Assembly (NCBI RefSeq): GCF_902498805.1
Contig: NZ_LR701595.1
Span: 25,126 to 89,125 of the forward strand
DNA length: 64,000 nt
Source of the DNA: Imperialibacter sp. EC-SDR9
GTDB taxonomy: Bacteria; Bacteroidota; Bacteroidia; Cytophagales; Cyclobacteriaceae
Direction: 5' to 3'
A program made the translations under genes and the position numbers. Below are positions 28,247-37,337 of the stretch, one piece after another. The notes below the pieces were generated by a model, which made no database searches, had not been told where the DNA came from, and worked only from the letters and a program-made list of their open reading frames with translations. How positions within the stretch are numbered: position 1 is the first letter of the stretch; each line of letters starts with the position of its first letter.

Positions 28247-28759
28247 TTATTTTGGAGGTAATTGAGGGTAGGGAATGATGGACTCTATCAAAAGCCCCAC
28301 ACCACTTTTGGTAAGCAAGGTAAGGGTTATGATGATACTACCAATGATGATCGCAATGCCTACATTGTTTTTTCTTATCTCCTCAAACTCATCAATGGGC
28401 GTGAGGCGGGCATACAGGGAGGTGCTCAGCAGCGCTATCACAATGGAAGCGCAGTAGGCAATGGCAATGTAAACAGCACCCTGCCCAATATACCTGAAGG
28501 CCAATACATAGCTGGCAGCGTCCTGATTTAGAAGCCTGAACGAGGAAATAAGTGGCTGAATTACCTCATTGATCATAAAACCAACCGAAAACATGATGCT
28601 GGCAGTGAAAATACTGTAGGCCAGGTTGCTTTCGGAGATCTTATAATACCTTCTACCCACCCATTGCAATATTTTGTAGGTAATGGAAAGAATGAAGATG
28701 CCAATAGTGACAGCCGACACTATTTCGATGAGCCCAAGTATGGCGATGTTATAGTTCAT
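28247..28759 (-). CDS. DUF350-like membrane protein
   Basis: A 170-residue integral membrane protein with about four helices and two internal Asn-plus-aliphatic segments (NLAYSIFTASIMFSV and NNVGIAIIIGSIIIT), the two-fold pattern of DUF350 proteins. Function of the family is unknown; it often sits near other membrane or ion-related genes. Its start lies inside the end of the upstream transglutaminase-like gene, with an 11-base overlap, which suggests translational coupling and a joint role. Confidence 0.72.
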   Translation of the reverse strand: MNYNIAILGLIEIVSAVTIGIFILSITYKILQWVGRRYYKISESNLAYSIFTASIMFSVGFMINEVIQPLISSFRLLNQDAASYVLAFRYIGQGAVYIAIAYCASIVIALLSTSLYARLTPIDEFEEIRKNNVGIAIIIGSIIITLTLLTKSGVGLLIESIIPYPQLPPK

Positions 28760-29555
28760 CCACTAATGCGATTTCCCAGTAATCAATATTTTGCATGTCA
28801 GGTGGTAGCATGCCAACAGGCCAGCCTTTGGCGGTAGTCTCCCAAAAATAGTAGTTTTTTCTACCTAAAGTAATGTGGTCTCCGGAAGACGGAATATTGA
28901 GTGCCAGCATGGCGTGCCGGTATTCGTAGCTCACCACAATCATTGGGTCAAAATTGAGCTTACGAAGCAAAGAAAAGAGTAACACCGCTCTGGTGTCACA
29001 ATCACCAGACAGGGTATGCAAAAACTCATAAGGTGACAGGATGCCAAATTTGGCCAATGCCACACAAGGATGTTTCGTTGCGTCTGCTTCGGAACAGTCT
29101 CCTGAACTAATAAAATGGTAGGGAATATCCTGCACAAATGATACTGTCAACTCTGCCAGCGAAGCAGCGTCGAGGCTGTCAAGCAACGCAGTTTGCAGAA
29201 GACTGTCGGCCATAAAGCTTACCCACTCATCGTTTTCTTCCACTAGCTGCCTGTAAACACTCCCCCAATAGGCTCCATATTCATTGTTTGACGGACTGAT
29301 AAGATTCCGTTTCTCCCTGCTCTGTTTGGCAAGGTCTTCATAACTGCGATAATGAGTGCAATAGGAGGCTCGGTAGTCAATCAAATCCCAGTTTCGGTGG
29401 TGAGTTCTGTCTGCGGTTATTGTATCAAATTCCGTGTAGTCCTCGCACAAACTCATCTCATAGGCCACCTCTGAATGCTTGAGCCCATCTATGAGTAAGC
29501 TGATGATCCAGAAGAACAGAAAAAAGAGCGCTATTATCTTAACTGTAGCTTTCAT
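28749..29555 (-). CDS. Transglutaminase-like membrane-anchored protein
   Basis: A 268-residue protein with one N-terminal membrane segment (IIALFFLFFWIISLLI) and an external domain. Around residues 181-214 it contains GDCDTRAVLLFSLLRKL with Cys186 and RHAML with His214, the Cys-His part of the transglutaminase-like/papain-like triad, and Glu239 could be the acidic third residue. Such domains act as proteases or cross-linkers. The gene starts the operon and overlaps the DUF350 gene by 11 bases. The substrate is unknown. Confidence 0.75.
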   Translation of the reverse strand: MKATVKIIALFFLFFWIISLLIDGLKHSEVAYEMSLCEDYTEFDTITADRTHHRNWDLIDYRASYCTHYRSYEDLAKQSREKRNLISPSNNEYGAYWGSVYRQLVEENDEWVSFMADSLLQTALLDSLDAASLAELTVSFVQDIPYHFISSGDCSEADATKHPCVALAKFGILSPYEFLHTLSGDCDTRAVLLFSLLRKLNFDPMIVVSYEYRHAMLALNIPSSGDHITLGRKNYYFWETTAKGWPVGMLPPDMQNIDYWEIALVDEL

Positions 29556-29718
29556 TGCTCCTTTGACTTTAAACTTCCACGTTTAGTTGATTTCATTTTC
29601 ATGAATGGCGACTTCGGCCCTGATGTTTAGCAATTTGATTGGTAACAGCAATAAGCTGATTTTTCACCTAAAATCGATACATTCATTAAAAATTCAAATA
29701 ACCTGACCTTTCAATAAC

Positions 29719-31461
29719 ATGAAGAAATTTAGCTATCTGCTGCTAGTGGTGTTTTTAGCTTTTGGTTGTGAGCAATCGGGTACCACCCTGCTGATAAAGG
29801 AGGGGTCTGATTTGTCCGTTTCGTCACCTTTTGAGTCAAAATTGGTAAAAGGGGCGGCTGACACATTCAGGGTTCATCTTGAAAAAGGTGCGATTGCCAG
29901 TGGGTTTGCGGATCAATTGTCAGTAGATGTGGTAGTGAAAGTATTTGGCCCCGACGGTCAACTGTTAGGTGAATTTGACAATCCGGCTCGGGGCCCCGAA
30001 CCATTTCAATTTACAAGTGAAGGAGGCGTCTACCAGATAGTTGTTGCGCCTTTTCAGGAGAGCGAAGGTGACTATGTGATGATGCTGGACAGGGTAGAAG
30101 CAGTGGCTACAACAAACGAGGGTAAAATCGATCAGCTCATGAGGTTTGCTATAGGCACTGGCGAGGCCGTTCCCGGAGCGACCGTTGCAGTGGTCAAGGA
30201 TGGAAAAGTAGTTTTTAGTAAAGGTTATGGCTATGCCAATCTCGAATATGATATAAAAAATTCGCCAACCACTATTTTTCATGTGGCGTCGGTTTCCAAA
30301 CAGTTCACAGGGTTTGCCATCGCTATGCTGGCCGATCAGGGCAAGGTGTCGATGGACGACGACATCAGAAAGTACCTGCCAGAAATGCACGACTTTGGCG
30401 AAAAGATTACGCTCAACCATTTGGTACACCACACCAGCGGGCTGAGAGATCAGTGGAGTTTACTGGCGCTTGCGGGCTGGAGGTTGGACGATGTAATCAC
30501 CAGAGAGCAGGTGCTGAGACTGATTTTTAAACAGACGGAACTCAACTTTAAGCCGGGCGAGGAAATGCTGTATTGCAATACAGGCTTCACACTGCTGGCG
30601 GAGATTGTGTCGAGGGTTACGGGGCAGTCATTTGCTGAGTGGACCAAGGCCAACATGTTCGACCCGCTTGGAATGAAAAATACCCTTTTCTACGACGACC
30701 ATGAGAAGATTGTGAAAGGGCGATCCTACTCATATTACAAAAACGACCAGGGAGAGCTAAAGAAATCGGTGCTTAGTTATGCCAACGTGGGTGCCACCAG
30801 TCTGTTTACTACAGTAGAAGACCTGGCACTTTGGGCTGTCAACTTTGAAAATGTTAGTGTAGGTAATGATAACATTATGAAAATGATGGATCAGCGTTAT
30901 ATTCTCAACAAAGGTGATACCATGGGATACGGGTTTGGACAAGGTGTTGGGGAGTACAAAGGGCTGGTTAACAAAACCCATGGTGGGGCCGATGCTGGTT
31001 ATCGAACCTTCATTAACAGGTTTCCTGAGCAGCGCTTTTCCGTGATTGTTTTCAGCAACCTGGCGTCATTCAATCCCGGCAATATTGCCTATCAAATTGC
31101 AGACATATACCTCGCAGATCAGCTTACAGAGGCTCCTCCTAAACCATCGGAAGCCCCTGCGGCCAGTGATCAACCAAAAGAAGCCTTCGACGCATCTAAG
31201 GTAACCCTGTCTGAATATACAGGCCGGTTTTACAGTACTGAGCTTGAAACAGCCTACACCCTTGAGGTAGTCAATGATACGCTCGTAGCTCACCACCAAC
31301 GGCACGATGATATTAAACTGACCATTAAGCAAAAAGATGGATTTTCATCGTCGGCCTGGTGGACTGGAAACATCGATTTTACCAGGAACAGTAGTAGCGC
31401 TATCAATGGCTTCAAAGTGAACGCCGGCAGGGTAAGAAACGTGGCTTTTGAAAAGCAGTAA
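29719..31461 (+). CDS. Beta-lactamase-fold serine hydrolase lipoprotein
   Basis: A 580-residue lipoprotein (lipobox LAFGC near residue 17) with a beta-lactamase/class C-type hydrolase domain. Motifs: Ser191-x-x-Lys194 in VASVSKQFT, Tyr285 in YCNTGF, His421 in THGGADAGY. A beta-rich domain of about 110 residues precedes the hydrolase, and another beta-strand-rich tail follows (SKVTLSEYTGRFYS). The family includes D-aminopeptidases, esterases and penicillin-binding-like proteins; this one more likely hydrolyses a peptide or ester than confers resistance. The stop abuts the ATG of the DoxX-like gene, so the two are cotranscribed. Confidence 0.88.
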   Translation: MKKFSYLLLVVFLAFGCEQSGTTLLIKEGSDLSVSSPFESKLVKGAADTFRVHLEKGAIASGFADQLSVDVVVKVFGPDGQLLGEFDNPARGPEPFQFTSEGGVYQIVVAPFQESEGDYVMMLDRVEAVATTNEGKIDQLMRFAIGTGEAVPGATVAVVKDGKVVFSKGYGYANLEYDIKNSPTTIFHVASVSKQFTGFAIAMLADQGKVSMDDDIRKYLPEMHDFGEKITLNHLVHHTSGLRDQWSLLALAGWRLDDVITREQVLRLIFKQTELNFKPGEEMLYCNTGFTLLAEIVSRVTGQSFAEWTKANMFDPLGMKNTLFYDDHEKIVKGRSYSYYKNDQGELKKSVLSYANVGATSLFTTVEDLALWAVNFENVSVGNDNIMKMMDQRYILNKGDTMGYGFGQGVGEYKGLVNKTHGGADAGYRTFINRFPEQRFSVIVFSNLASFNPGNIAYQIADIYLADQLTEAPPKPSEAPAASDQPKEAFDASKVTLSEYTGRFYSTELETAYTLEVVNDTLVAHHQRHDDIKLTIKQKDGFSSSAWWTGNIDFTRNSSSAINGFKVNAGRVRNVAFEKQ

Positions 31462-31812
31462 ATGGAAGCGCAATGGCATTTGTACGTGATGGCCGTGCTG
31501 TATATTTTGGCTGGCATTAATCATTTTATCAACCCAACATTTTATTTCCGCATTATTCCGCCTGTTTTGAAATACAAGCAGCTGATCAATAGCATAAGCG
31601 GAGCCGCTGAGATCTTTTTAGGCATATTACTATTGACCTCTTACAGGCCGGTGGCTGCCATTGGCGTTATCGCTCTTTTGATTGCTGTGTTTCCCGCCAA
31701 TGTATATCACCTGATGCAAAAGGGAGCCGGGATGAAGGTGCCCATTTGGGGACTTTGGCTGAGGCTTCCGCTACAGGGCTTACTGATTTGGTGGGCATGG
31801 CAGTACGTTTAA
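31462..31812 (+). CDS. DoxX-like membrane protein
   Basis: A 116-residue protein with four predicted membrane helices, beginning VLYILAGINHFINPTFY and ending in ILLLTSYRP...LIAVFPANVYHLM. The length and GINHF block resemble the DoxX family of small membrane proteins. Its ATG is directly next to the stop codon of the preceding hydrolase gene, with no gap, so it is expressed from that transcript. The role is unknown. Confidence 0.75.
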   Translation: MEAQWHLYVMAVLYILAGINHFINPTFYFRIIPPVLKYKQLINSISGAAEIFLGILLLTSYRPVAAIGVIALLIAVFPANVYHLMQKGAGMKVPIWGLWLRLPLQGLLIWWAWQYV

Positions 31813-31867
31813 GGTAAGGCTGAAAAATAATATCACTTTCATGCTAAAAAACTGCTTTACTTTCCAT

Positions 31868-31875
31868 TAATTTTG
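31868..31875 (+). promoter_or_regulatory. Candidate -7 promoter element
   Basis: TAATTTTG matches the Bacteroidota -7 consensus TAnnTTTG exactly, 19 bases before the ATG of the GNAT gene at 31895. No clear -33 TTG was found, so support is limited to this element. Confidence 0.35.
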
Positions 31876-31894
31876 CATCAGTTTTATTAACAAT

Positions 31895-32389
31895 ATGGAA
31901 ACAGAATCCAGCCTGCTGGTTGAAGTAAAAACACCTGATTTACAGGAGTTTAAGGAAGTAACAAACACCCCTCAAGTTCTTTTCGACATACTTCCTGACG
32001 ATTGGCAGGAATGTATAGTGCCGTTCTGGGCCCAATACGCTGCTACAGCCCGTGTGTTTTGCCTGCTAAGTGATGAAAAAGTGCTGGGAGGAGGCATAGT
32101 ATTCAGCACAATTCCGCCAGATACACTCGATGAAAAAATGGCTCAAGCGCTTTTTGACAAAGGCCTGCTTTATATTGGGTTTTTGTGGATTTCGGAAGAG
32201 ATGAGGGGATGCAACCTTGGCTCTAAATGGATTGAGCAGGCAAGAAAGGTTTTTGACGGCAAGCCGTTCTGGCTCACAATAGATGATTACAGGTTAACGT
32301 CCTTTTACAAGAGAAATGGATTTCAGTTGATCGGTGAGGTTTCGAAAGATGACTCTATCGAATGGGTAATGGCTGACACAGAAGTCTAA
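31895..32389 (+). CDS. GNAT family N-acetyltransferase-like protein
   Basis: A 164-residue cytoplasmic protein with the GNAT fold: the region LLYIGFLWISEEMRGCNLGSKW supplies the strand and pyrophosphate-binding loop (RGCNLGS, in place of the usual Q/RxxGxG/A), and LTSFYKRNGFQLIGE gives the C-terminal motif. It should acetylate a small molecule or peptide amine from acetyl-CoA. It is convergent with the minus-strand gene that ends at 32416. The acceptor is unknown. Confidence 0.78.
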   Translation: METESSLLVEVKTPDLQEFKEVTNTPQVLFDILPDDWQECIVPFWAQYAATARVFCLLSDEKVLGGGIVFSTIPPDTLDEKMAQALFDKGLLYIGFLWISEEMRGCNLGSKWIEQARKVFDGKPFWLTIDDYRLTSFYKRNGFQLIGEVSKDDSIEWVMADTEV

Positions 32390-32415
32390 CGTATCGGTAA
32401 TTGTTTTAAGGAGGT

Positions 32416-33141
32416 CTACTTTAGACTGTTGTAGTAGGCTGCCAGTTTTCTCAAATCTTCCTTCTTCCGGGAGATTCTCTCTTTTTTCACAAATTGCCTC
32501 ATCTCATCCTGATGGTCAGGTAAGCTTTGAACCAACGCTTTCACCTTTGATATCTTGAACACCTCGCCCTTGTCGAGCTGGTAGTAGTACTCGAACCCGA
32601 GCTTGAGGTAGGTAGGGAGCGTTGGCGCACTTTCCATGGCTTTAGGAGCTTGCCCTGGTCTCAGCCGCACCACCTGTTTCATCATCACATTCAACCTTCC
32701 CGTGTCAATTACCTCAAAGAAGCCGAGGTTGTACTTGTTTGCCTCAATAAACTCTCCCAATATGAACAAGTGTTCACCCACCGAGATCATGTCGATACTT
32801 AAAACAGGCTCCATCAGATAGGTGAAGTCTCCTCGCTTAAATTCCATTTGGTCGGCGTACATGTTGTATCGCATGGGCACCGGATTTGTTTTTCGGTCCT
32901 TTTCTATAAAGACAATGCCGTCTTTAAATTCGTCGTCCATATACGGAGAGCCCTCGTACTCTTCACCCTTGTTGGCTCCTGTAATTGTCTTTGAGTAATT
33001 GATGTAGTCCTGATAGTCTACTACATTCCTGTCCTTGTAGGACACTATTTGGGCGTTCATCACCCCAGTGGAAAGCAGCAGTAAAAAGCTCACTATAATG
33101 AGCTTCCTGAGGTGGCGACTATATCCGGCGACTAAGCTCAT
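32416..33141 (-). CDS. Exported protein of unknown function
   Basis: A 241-residue secreted protein with a signal sequence (LIIVSFLLLLSTGVMNAQ) preceded by a basic region. The mature part is beta-rich with an aromatic pattern (YNMYADQMEFKRGDFTYLME) and ends in a basic coiled segment (QFVKKERISRKKEDLRKLAAYYNSL). I do not recognise a family. It follows, in the same direction, another small exported protein and a cytochrome gene, but a 230-base gap separates it from them. Confidence 0.6.
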   Translation of the reverse strand: MSLVAGYSRHLRKLIIVSFLLLLSTGVMNAQIVSYKDRNVVDYQDYINYSKTITGANKGEEYEGSPYMDDEFKDGIVFIEKDRKTNPVPMRYNMYADQMEFKRGDFTYLMEPVLSIDMISVGEHLFILGEFIEANKYNLGFFEVIDTGRLNVMMKQVVRLRPGQAPKAMESAPTLPTYLKLGFEYYYQLDKGEVFKISKVKALVQSLPDHQDEMRQFVKKERISRKKEDLRKLAAYYNSLK

Positions 33142-33371
33142 AGCAGTTGGTGTTCAGAGTAAATAGGGGTAAACATCTATGGTAAAAATAAAAAAAAACG
33201 GCCGTCGGCATAAAATCATTTTCCGAAAACCGTAAACAGCATCGCAGTTGCCGCCGGAAAACTGTGCTTGGGCAGGCGAAAAATTGTCGCCAACGTATGG
33301 GTTAATAACAATAAAAAGCGCTCAAAAAAGAGCCCCTTTTGCCATGTTAGCACAACATTTAAACTAAAAAA
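33142..33371. other. 230-base intergenic region with short hairpins
   Basis: The region contains a short inverted repeat GGCGA-AAAATTG-TCGCC at 33276-33292 and a GCTC/GAGC hairpin around 33320-33340 near A/T runs. No ORF longer than the neighbours' shadows and no tRNA pattern is seen. It probably holds the promoter of the 32416-33141 gene and a weak terminator for the gene upstream on the minus strand. Confidence 0.3.
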
Positions 33372-33875
33372 TCAAATCAGGTTAATGTATTGTGTCGTTT
33401 TCCACTCGCCACTGAGTATCATCACTTTCTCTACCAAAAGCTTGTAATTTTTCTGTCCGGATAAAAACTCGATTACCAGCGAGTTTGTGCCATCTGCCCG
33501 GGGAGCTTCTGTTTCGTAAGCGCCGACAAATAATACTTCCGACCACTCAATACCAAGCTCACAGCCAGCATAGAAAGTTCTTAAATAAGCCGACTCAATC
33601 TCGGGCTTTATCCTTTTTTGATAAACCTTGGCAAAGTCTTTTTTGGCCACGTCCAGAAACACGCTGTACGCTTCGGAATTGGCCATCATTAGACCGTGGA
33701 GTTCTTCCAATGATGGGAACAGATGATAATACTCTTTGATGGATTTGTTCTGAAACGAACTCAGAATTTGCCTGCCGAGGTTTTCTGCGGCCGTACCCTT
33801 CTCTTCCTCAGGCGAATGAGCCGTTGCGAAGTGTATTCCGAGCAACAAAGTTGAAAAAATAGCTAGTGCTTTCAT
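33372..33875 (-). CDS. Small exported protein of unknown function
   Basis: A 167-residue protein with a signal peptide (MKALAIFSTLLLGIHFATA). The mature part is a mix of helices (GRQILSSFQNKSIKEYYHLFPSLEEL) and a C-terminal beta segment (YKLLVEKVMILSGEWKTTQYI), which resembles a SnoaL/NTF2-like arrangement, though I would not assign it. It begins 25 bases after the cytochrome c gene and is very likely in one operon with it. Confidence 0.6.
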   Translation of the reverse strand: MKALAIFSTLLLGIHFATAHSPEEEKGTAAENLGRQILSSFQNKSIKEYYHLFPSLEELHGLMMANSEAYSVFLDVAKKDFAKVYQKRIKPEIESAYLRTFYAGCELGIEWSEVLFVGAYETEAPRADGTNSLVIEFLSGQKNYKLLVEKVMILSGEWKTTQYINLI

Positions 33876-33900
33876 TAATTGTATGTTTGAAAAATAGACG

Positions 33901-34566
33901 CTAATTCTTGACGTTAACAGCTACAATGTCTTGTGGTGGGATCGGCGCCGGAACTGCATTTGGCACGGGCTTTATAGATTGCAGGTAAGCAAAAATGGCC
34001 TTCAGATCCTGATCTGTCATTTGCTGGTACATCTGCCAGGGCATTGGCGGTAGCAGGTCACGTGCTCTTTCCAACCCCTTCGACTTGCCTTTTCTGATGG
34101 CGGTTTCGAATTGCTCATAGGTCCAACGACCGGTTCCGGTGGCATCGTCGGGTGTTAGGTTAGCAGAGAACGAAATACCCCATGGGCCAACAGCAGCCGT
34201 GAGACCTTGAGAAAACAGTATCCAGTCTTGCTGCATTGGTATGCTAGCAATCGCTTCGCTTGCCGGATGCCCTGACAAAAGACGAGTGGTGTCCAGGGCA
34301 GGCCCCTGTGGAGTCATTACCTTAGGCGTGTGGCAATCGTGACAGGCGCTGGTATTTACAAGGTATTGGCCACGGAGAATTTGCTCTTTTTTTGCCACCT
34401 CTGGCGATATTTGTTGCTCGTTCACAGCTGTTGATGGAGAGCAGGAGTACACAGCGGCGGCGAAAGCCACAAAGCATGCCATCTGAAGGATGCTTGAGTG
34501 TAGCGCCTTAATGAACCTGTTTTTCGTGTTTACATTGTTTGATCGAAGATTGTCTAACATTTTCAT
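33901..34566 (-). CDS. c-type cytochrome lipoprotein
   Basis: A 221-residue protein with one haem c site (CHDCH, Cys75, Cys78 and His79) and Met ligands offered by PPMPWQMYQQM. The N-terminus is a signal with probable lipid Cys42 (AAAVYSCSP). The region LTPDDATGTGRWTYEQFETAIRKGKS is typical of haem-binding cytochrome domains from periplasmic sulfite/alcohol oxidation or cytochrome c family proteins. It should shuttle electrons in the periplasm. A short exported protein follows in the operon, and an AraC regulator gene is divergent upstream. Confidence 0.85.
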   Translation of the reverse strand: MKMLDNLRSNNVNTKNRFIKALHSSILQMACFVAFAAAVYSCSPSTAVNEQQISPEVAKKEQILRGQYLVNTSACHDCHTPKVMTPQGPALDTTRLLSGHPASEAIASIPMQQDWILFSQGLTAAVGPWGISFSANLTPDDATGTGRWTYEQFETAIRKGKSKGLERARDLLPPMPWQMYQQMTDQDLKAIFAYLQSIKPVPNAVPAPIPPQDIVAVNVKN

Positions 34567-34764
34567 GGTTGAATTATTATGATTTGACCGGTTTTACGAA
34601 ACAACTAACCGGCCAGCCTACGTAAAAAAGAGAGAATAGTACGTGAAAACACTTTCCTTCTATTTGCAGCTCTTTGTATGTTTTTTTTGCTGAAGCGAAA
34701 CTTATAGACGGCTTTTTTCGTGGAAGAGCTTTATCATCGGCCTGATGGTCGGTATTTTTTTAAT

Positions 34765-35778
34765 ATGAGTGACTACATTACGCTTGACTCCCCCAATGTC
34801 CCGATATTGAGGCATGGGGAAAACGACACCATTCCCTATGGTGTTTTTATTAAGTCTCCTGTTGAGGCGGATACGCTGCCGGACTCGGAACTTGCATCTT
34901 TCAAATCGAGAGACATGTACCTCCCAAATTTCTCCATTCGGGAGGTTGAGGGGATATTCTCAAGGGATGTGGTGCTTAAAAACCTCCGCAGTGAGGGAGC
35001 GGATCTTCCTGGAAGCTGCCTTTTGATGAAAGCTGATGTAAAGACTTATCTGAGTGGATCGAACCAGGTTATAGCCACTAAGCAAGCTTCTCAAAACTTC
35101 AAATTTGACCCCAACAACGAATACCGTCATCATATAGCCGCTAACAGCGAGCTTCATTATGTTCACGTGTCGTATGCACCGGAATATCTCGATAGCTTCC
35201 TGCCGCAAAACGAGCCATGGGCTGACTGGGTGAGGGAAAAGATAGCCAAAAAAGAAAGGGTTTTTGGGAAAGAGTATCAGCCGCTCAGCCTTGCTCAGCT
35301 CAGGGCCATTCAAACCCTAACCGATTGTCCGTTGGTTGGGAGTTTGGGTGTAATGATGGTTGAGACTTCGGTAATCCAGATTATTTTATTGCAGCTACAC
35401 TCGCTTTTTGCGGAGGAGTACAGGTTGATTGATAAGACTCAATCCCCTAGAAGGGATCAGGACCTGGTGCACACAGTCAAGCAATACCTCCGAAACAACT
35501 ATTTGGAGGATCATTCCATTGCTGGTCTTGCCAGGCAGTTTGCAACTAATAGCAATAAGCTGATGTTGGTGTTCAAAACCGTAGAAGGAAAAAGCATCTT
35601 TGAATACATAAGCGACCTAAGAATGCAACATGCGGTGCACCTTCTTCACGACAAAGACGTGAAAGTTTCACATGTGGCTCGAACGCTCGGCTACAAAAAC
35701 CCGAACCATTTTTCTACGGCTTTCAAAAGGATTTATGGCGTTGTGCCCACTGAATTCAGGTATAAACCAACATACTAG
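34765..35778 (+). CDS. AraC family transcriptional regulator
   Basis: The C-terminal 100 residues are a two-helix-turn-helix AraC domain: the first HTH is around SIAGLARQFATNSNKLMLVFK, the second VSHVARTLGYKNPNHFSTAFKRIYGVVPTEFR. The N-terminal 230 residues have a sensor-like region of unknown ligand. I used ATG 34765 because the earlier GTG at 34720 adds 15 residues with no sequence logic; either is possible. It diverges from the cytochrome gene over about 150-200 bases and could control it. Signal is inferred only. Confidence 0.85.
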   Translation: MSDYITLDSPNVPILRHGENDTIPYGVFIKSPVEADTLPDSELASFKSRDMYLPNFSIREVEGIFSRDVVLKNLRSEGADLPGSCLLMKADVKTYLSGSNQVIATKQASQNFKFDPNNEYRHHIAANSELHYVHVSYAPEYLDSFLPQNEPWADWVREKIAKKERVFGKEYQPLSLAQLRAIQTLTDCPLVGSLGVMMVETSVIQIILLQLHSLFAEEYRLIDKTQSPRRDQDLVHTVKQYLRNNYLEDHSIAGLARQFATNSNKLMLVFKTVEGKSIFEYISDLRMQHAVHLLHDKDVKVSHVARTLGYKNPNHFSTAFKRIYGVVPTEFRYKPTY

Positions 35779-35969
35779 CGGCTATTTTGTGGCAATTTTG
35801 GCTTCTGAAAATGTTTTTTTACGCTATCGTGCCAAATGAAGAACTTTTTAACACCAAATGTCATTTTACTATCGCAGCAAACTTTAGTTGTTGCCCTCTG
35901 AAAGGCAGAAAGAACATCTTTATTTCATCTAATTGCCTCAGAAAGAGAAACGTTCTCAAAATTAAAGGT

Positions 35970-35977
35970 TACCTTTG
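35970..35977 (+). promoter_or_regulatory. Candidate -7 promoter element of the sigma factor gene
   Basis: TACCTTTG fits TAnnTTTG exactly, 23 bases before the ATG at 36000. The usual -33 TTG is not evident at 19-21 bases spacing. The 221-base region between the AraC stop and rpoD holds nothing else that I can support. Confidence 0.4.
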
Positions 35978-35999
35978 TCTTCACATTTAAAAAGCTTGG

Positions 36000-36863
36000 A
36001 TGAGACAACTCAAAATAAGTAAACAGATTACCAACAGGGAGAGTCAGTCTCTCGACAAGTATTTACAGGAAATTGGAAAAGTAGACCTCATCACCGCAGA
36101 TGAGGAAGTGATCTTAGCCCAAAAGATCAGAGAAGGAGATCAAATAGCACTTGAAAAACTAACAAAAGCCAATTTGCGCTTTGTTGTTTCAGTAGCTAAA
36201 CAATATCAAACAGGTAGCCTTAGCCTTGGAGACCTTATCAGCGAGGGCAACGTTGGCCTGATCAAAGCGGCACAACGTTTTGATGAAACCCGTGGTTTCA
36301 AATTCATCTCTTACGCTGTGTGGTGGATTCGCCAGTCTATTATGCAGGCATTGGCCGAGCAGTCTAGAATTGTGCGTTTGCCTTTGAACAGGGTAGGCTC
36401 TTTGAATAAAATATCGAAGGCATTTTCTGACCTGGAACAGAAGTTTCAGCGTGAGCCTACTGCTGAGGAGTTGGCAGAAGTGCTTGATGTCAGCCTGAGC
36501 GAAGTACTTGCAACACAGAAAGTATCAGGCCGTCAGGTAAGTATTGATGCACCATTTGTGAGTGGTGAAGAAAACGGCTTGCTTGACGTAATGGTGGACG
36601 AAAATGAAGAAAGACCTGACGCCGGCCTGATGGTGGCTTCTTTGCAAAAAGAAATTCAGCGTTGTTTGTCTACGCTTACAGCAAGGGAAGCTGAGGTTGT
36701 ATCGTTCTATTATGGCATTAACGGTGAGCAGCGCATGACACTGGAAGAGATTGGAGACAAATTCAATCTTACTCGTGAAAGAGTTCGCCAGATCAAGGAA
36801 ACTGCTACTCGCAGGCTTCGCAGTGGCACCAGAAGCAAGATATTGAAATCGTTTTTAGAGTAG
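36000..36863 (+). CDS. rpoD: Primary RNA polymerase sigma factor (RpoD/SigA type)
   Basis: A 287-residue primary sigma factor. The N-terminal [21 protein letters not shown] is region 1.2. Region 2 is [20 protein letters not shown] through [20 protein letters not shown], which melts and reads the -7/-10 element. Region 3 is [13 protein letters not shown] and region 4 has [14 protein letters not shown] and [20 protein letters not shown] for the -33/-35 element. Like other Bacteroidota it lacks region 1.1 and the long insert, consistent with their different promoter consensus. A strong terminator follows. It should be essential and read housekeeping promoters. Confidence 0.95.
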   Translation: MRQLKISKQITNRESQSLDKYLQEIGKVDLITADEEVILAQKIREGDQIALEKLTKANLRFVVSVAKQYQTGSLSLGDLISEGNVGLIKAAQRFDETRGFKFISYAVWWIRQSIMQALAEQSRIVRLPLNRVGSLNKISKAFSDLEQKFQREPTAEELAEVLDVSLSEVLATQKVSGRQVSIDAPFVSGEENGLLDVMVDENEERPDAGLMVASLQKEIQRCLSTLTAREAEVVSFYYGINGEQRMTLEEIGDKFNLTRERVRQIKETATRRLRSGTRSKILKSFLE

Positions 36864-36894
36864 ACCAGTGAGTAATTCAGTGCAAAAATATAAG

Positions 36895-36927
36895 AAGCAC
36901 TTATCCGAAAGGGTAGGTGCTTTTTTG
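36895..36927 (+). terminator. Strong intrinsic terminator after rpoD
   Basis: AAGCACTTATCC and GGGTAGGTGCTT make a 12-base stem (two G-T pairs) closed by a GAAA tetraloop, followed by TTTTTG. It probably ends the rpoD transcript; the A-rich left flank may also let it work for the DUF3037 gene on the other strand. Confidence 0.88.
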
Positions 36928-36941
36928 TTGATGTTAGGCTG

Positions 36942-37337
36942 CTAGGCTTCAGGTAGTTTCACCAGCTCTTCAAACAACCTGTCAAGCGTCTCCTCAGCAT
37001 TTACGCACAAGCCGGGGTGTACTTTGGAGGTCTGCAGCACGGTACTTCTGGCGGCTGTCAGCCATCGGAAACGTTCTGTTATTCCGAGCTGCCCGATTGG
37101 GCCTGCTTCTTTTCCTCCCTTGCAAATCTTCTCAAAGGAATCTACATACCCTTTCAATTCACTAAAATCTGTCTTTTGGCAAAATCCCGACAGTCTTGAC
37201 TCGTTCCAGTCAAATCGAGCCCGCAAAAACTTTTGCCCTGAGCACAGGAGAACCACACCCACGTTGAGAAACTCTTCACGCTCCACGTGTGGCACCACAC
37301 GAACGACTGCATACTCAAATAGCTGTCTCTCTTGCAT
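36942..37337 (-). CDS. DUF3037 family protein
   Basis: A 131-residue protein of the DUF3037 family, recognised from FEYAVVRVVPHVEREEFLNVGVVLLC and the helical end. The likely start is ATG 37337 (MQERQLFEYAVV); a TTG at 37355 adds six residues. It overlaps the end of the HipA-like kinase gene by 23 bases, so the two are a coupled operon. DUF3037 has no known activity; its regular pairing with HipA-like genes is a pattern I recall from annotated genomes and should be checked. A role as partner or antitoxin of the kinase is inference. Confidence 0.8.
   Translation of the reverse strand: MQERQLFEYAVVRVVPHVEREEFLNVGVVLLCSGQKFLRARFDWNESRLSGFCQKTDFSELKGYVDSFEKICKGGKEAGPIGQLGITERFRWLTAARSTVLQTSKVHPGLCVNAEETLDRLFEELVKLPEA

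Noticed and set aside
29719..31461. Antibiotic-resistance beta-lactamase
   Set aside because: The fold and motifs fit the beta-lactamase superfamily, but the large extra domains and lipoprotein form point to a peptidase or esterase-like role.
35787..35990. A 67-residue plus-strand frame between the AraC and sigma factor genes
   Set aside because: It has no signal, domain or start context and overlaps the likely rpoD promoter, so I treat it as chance.
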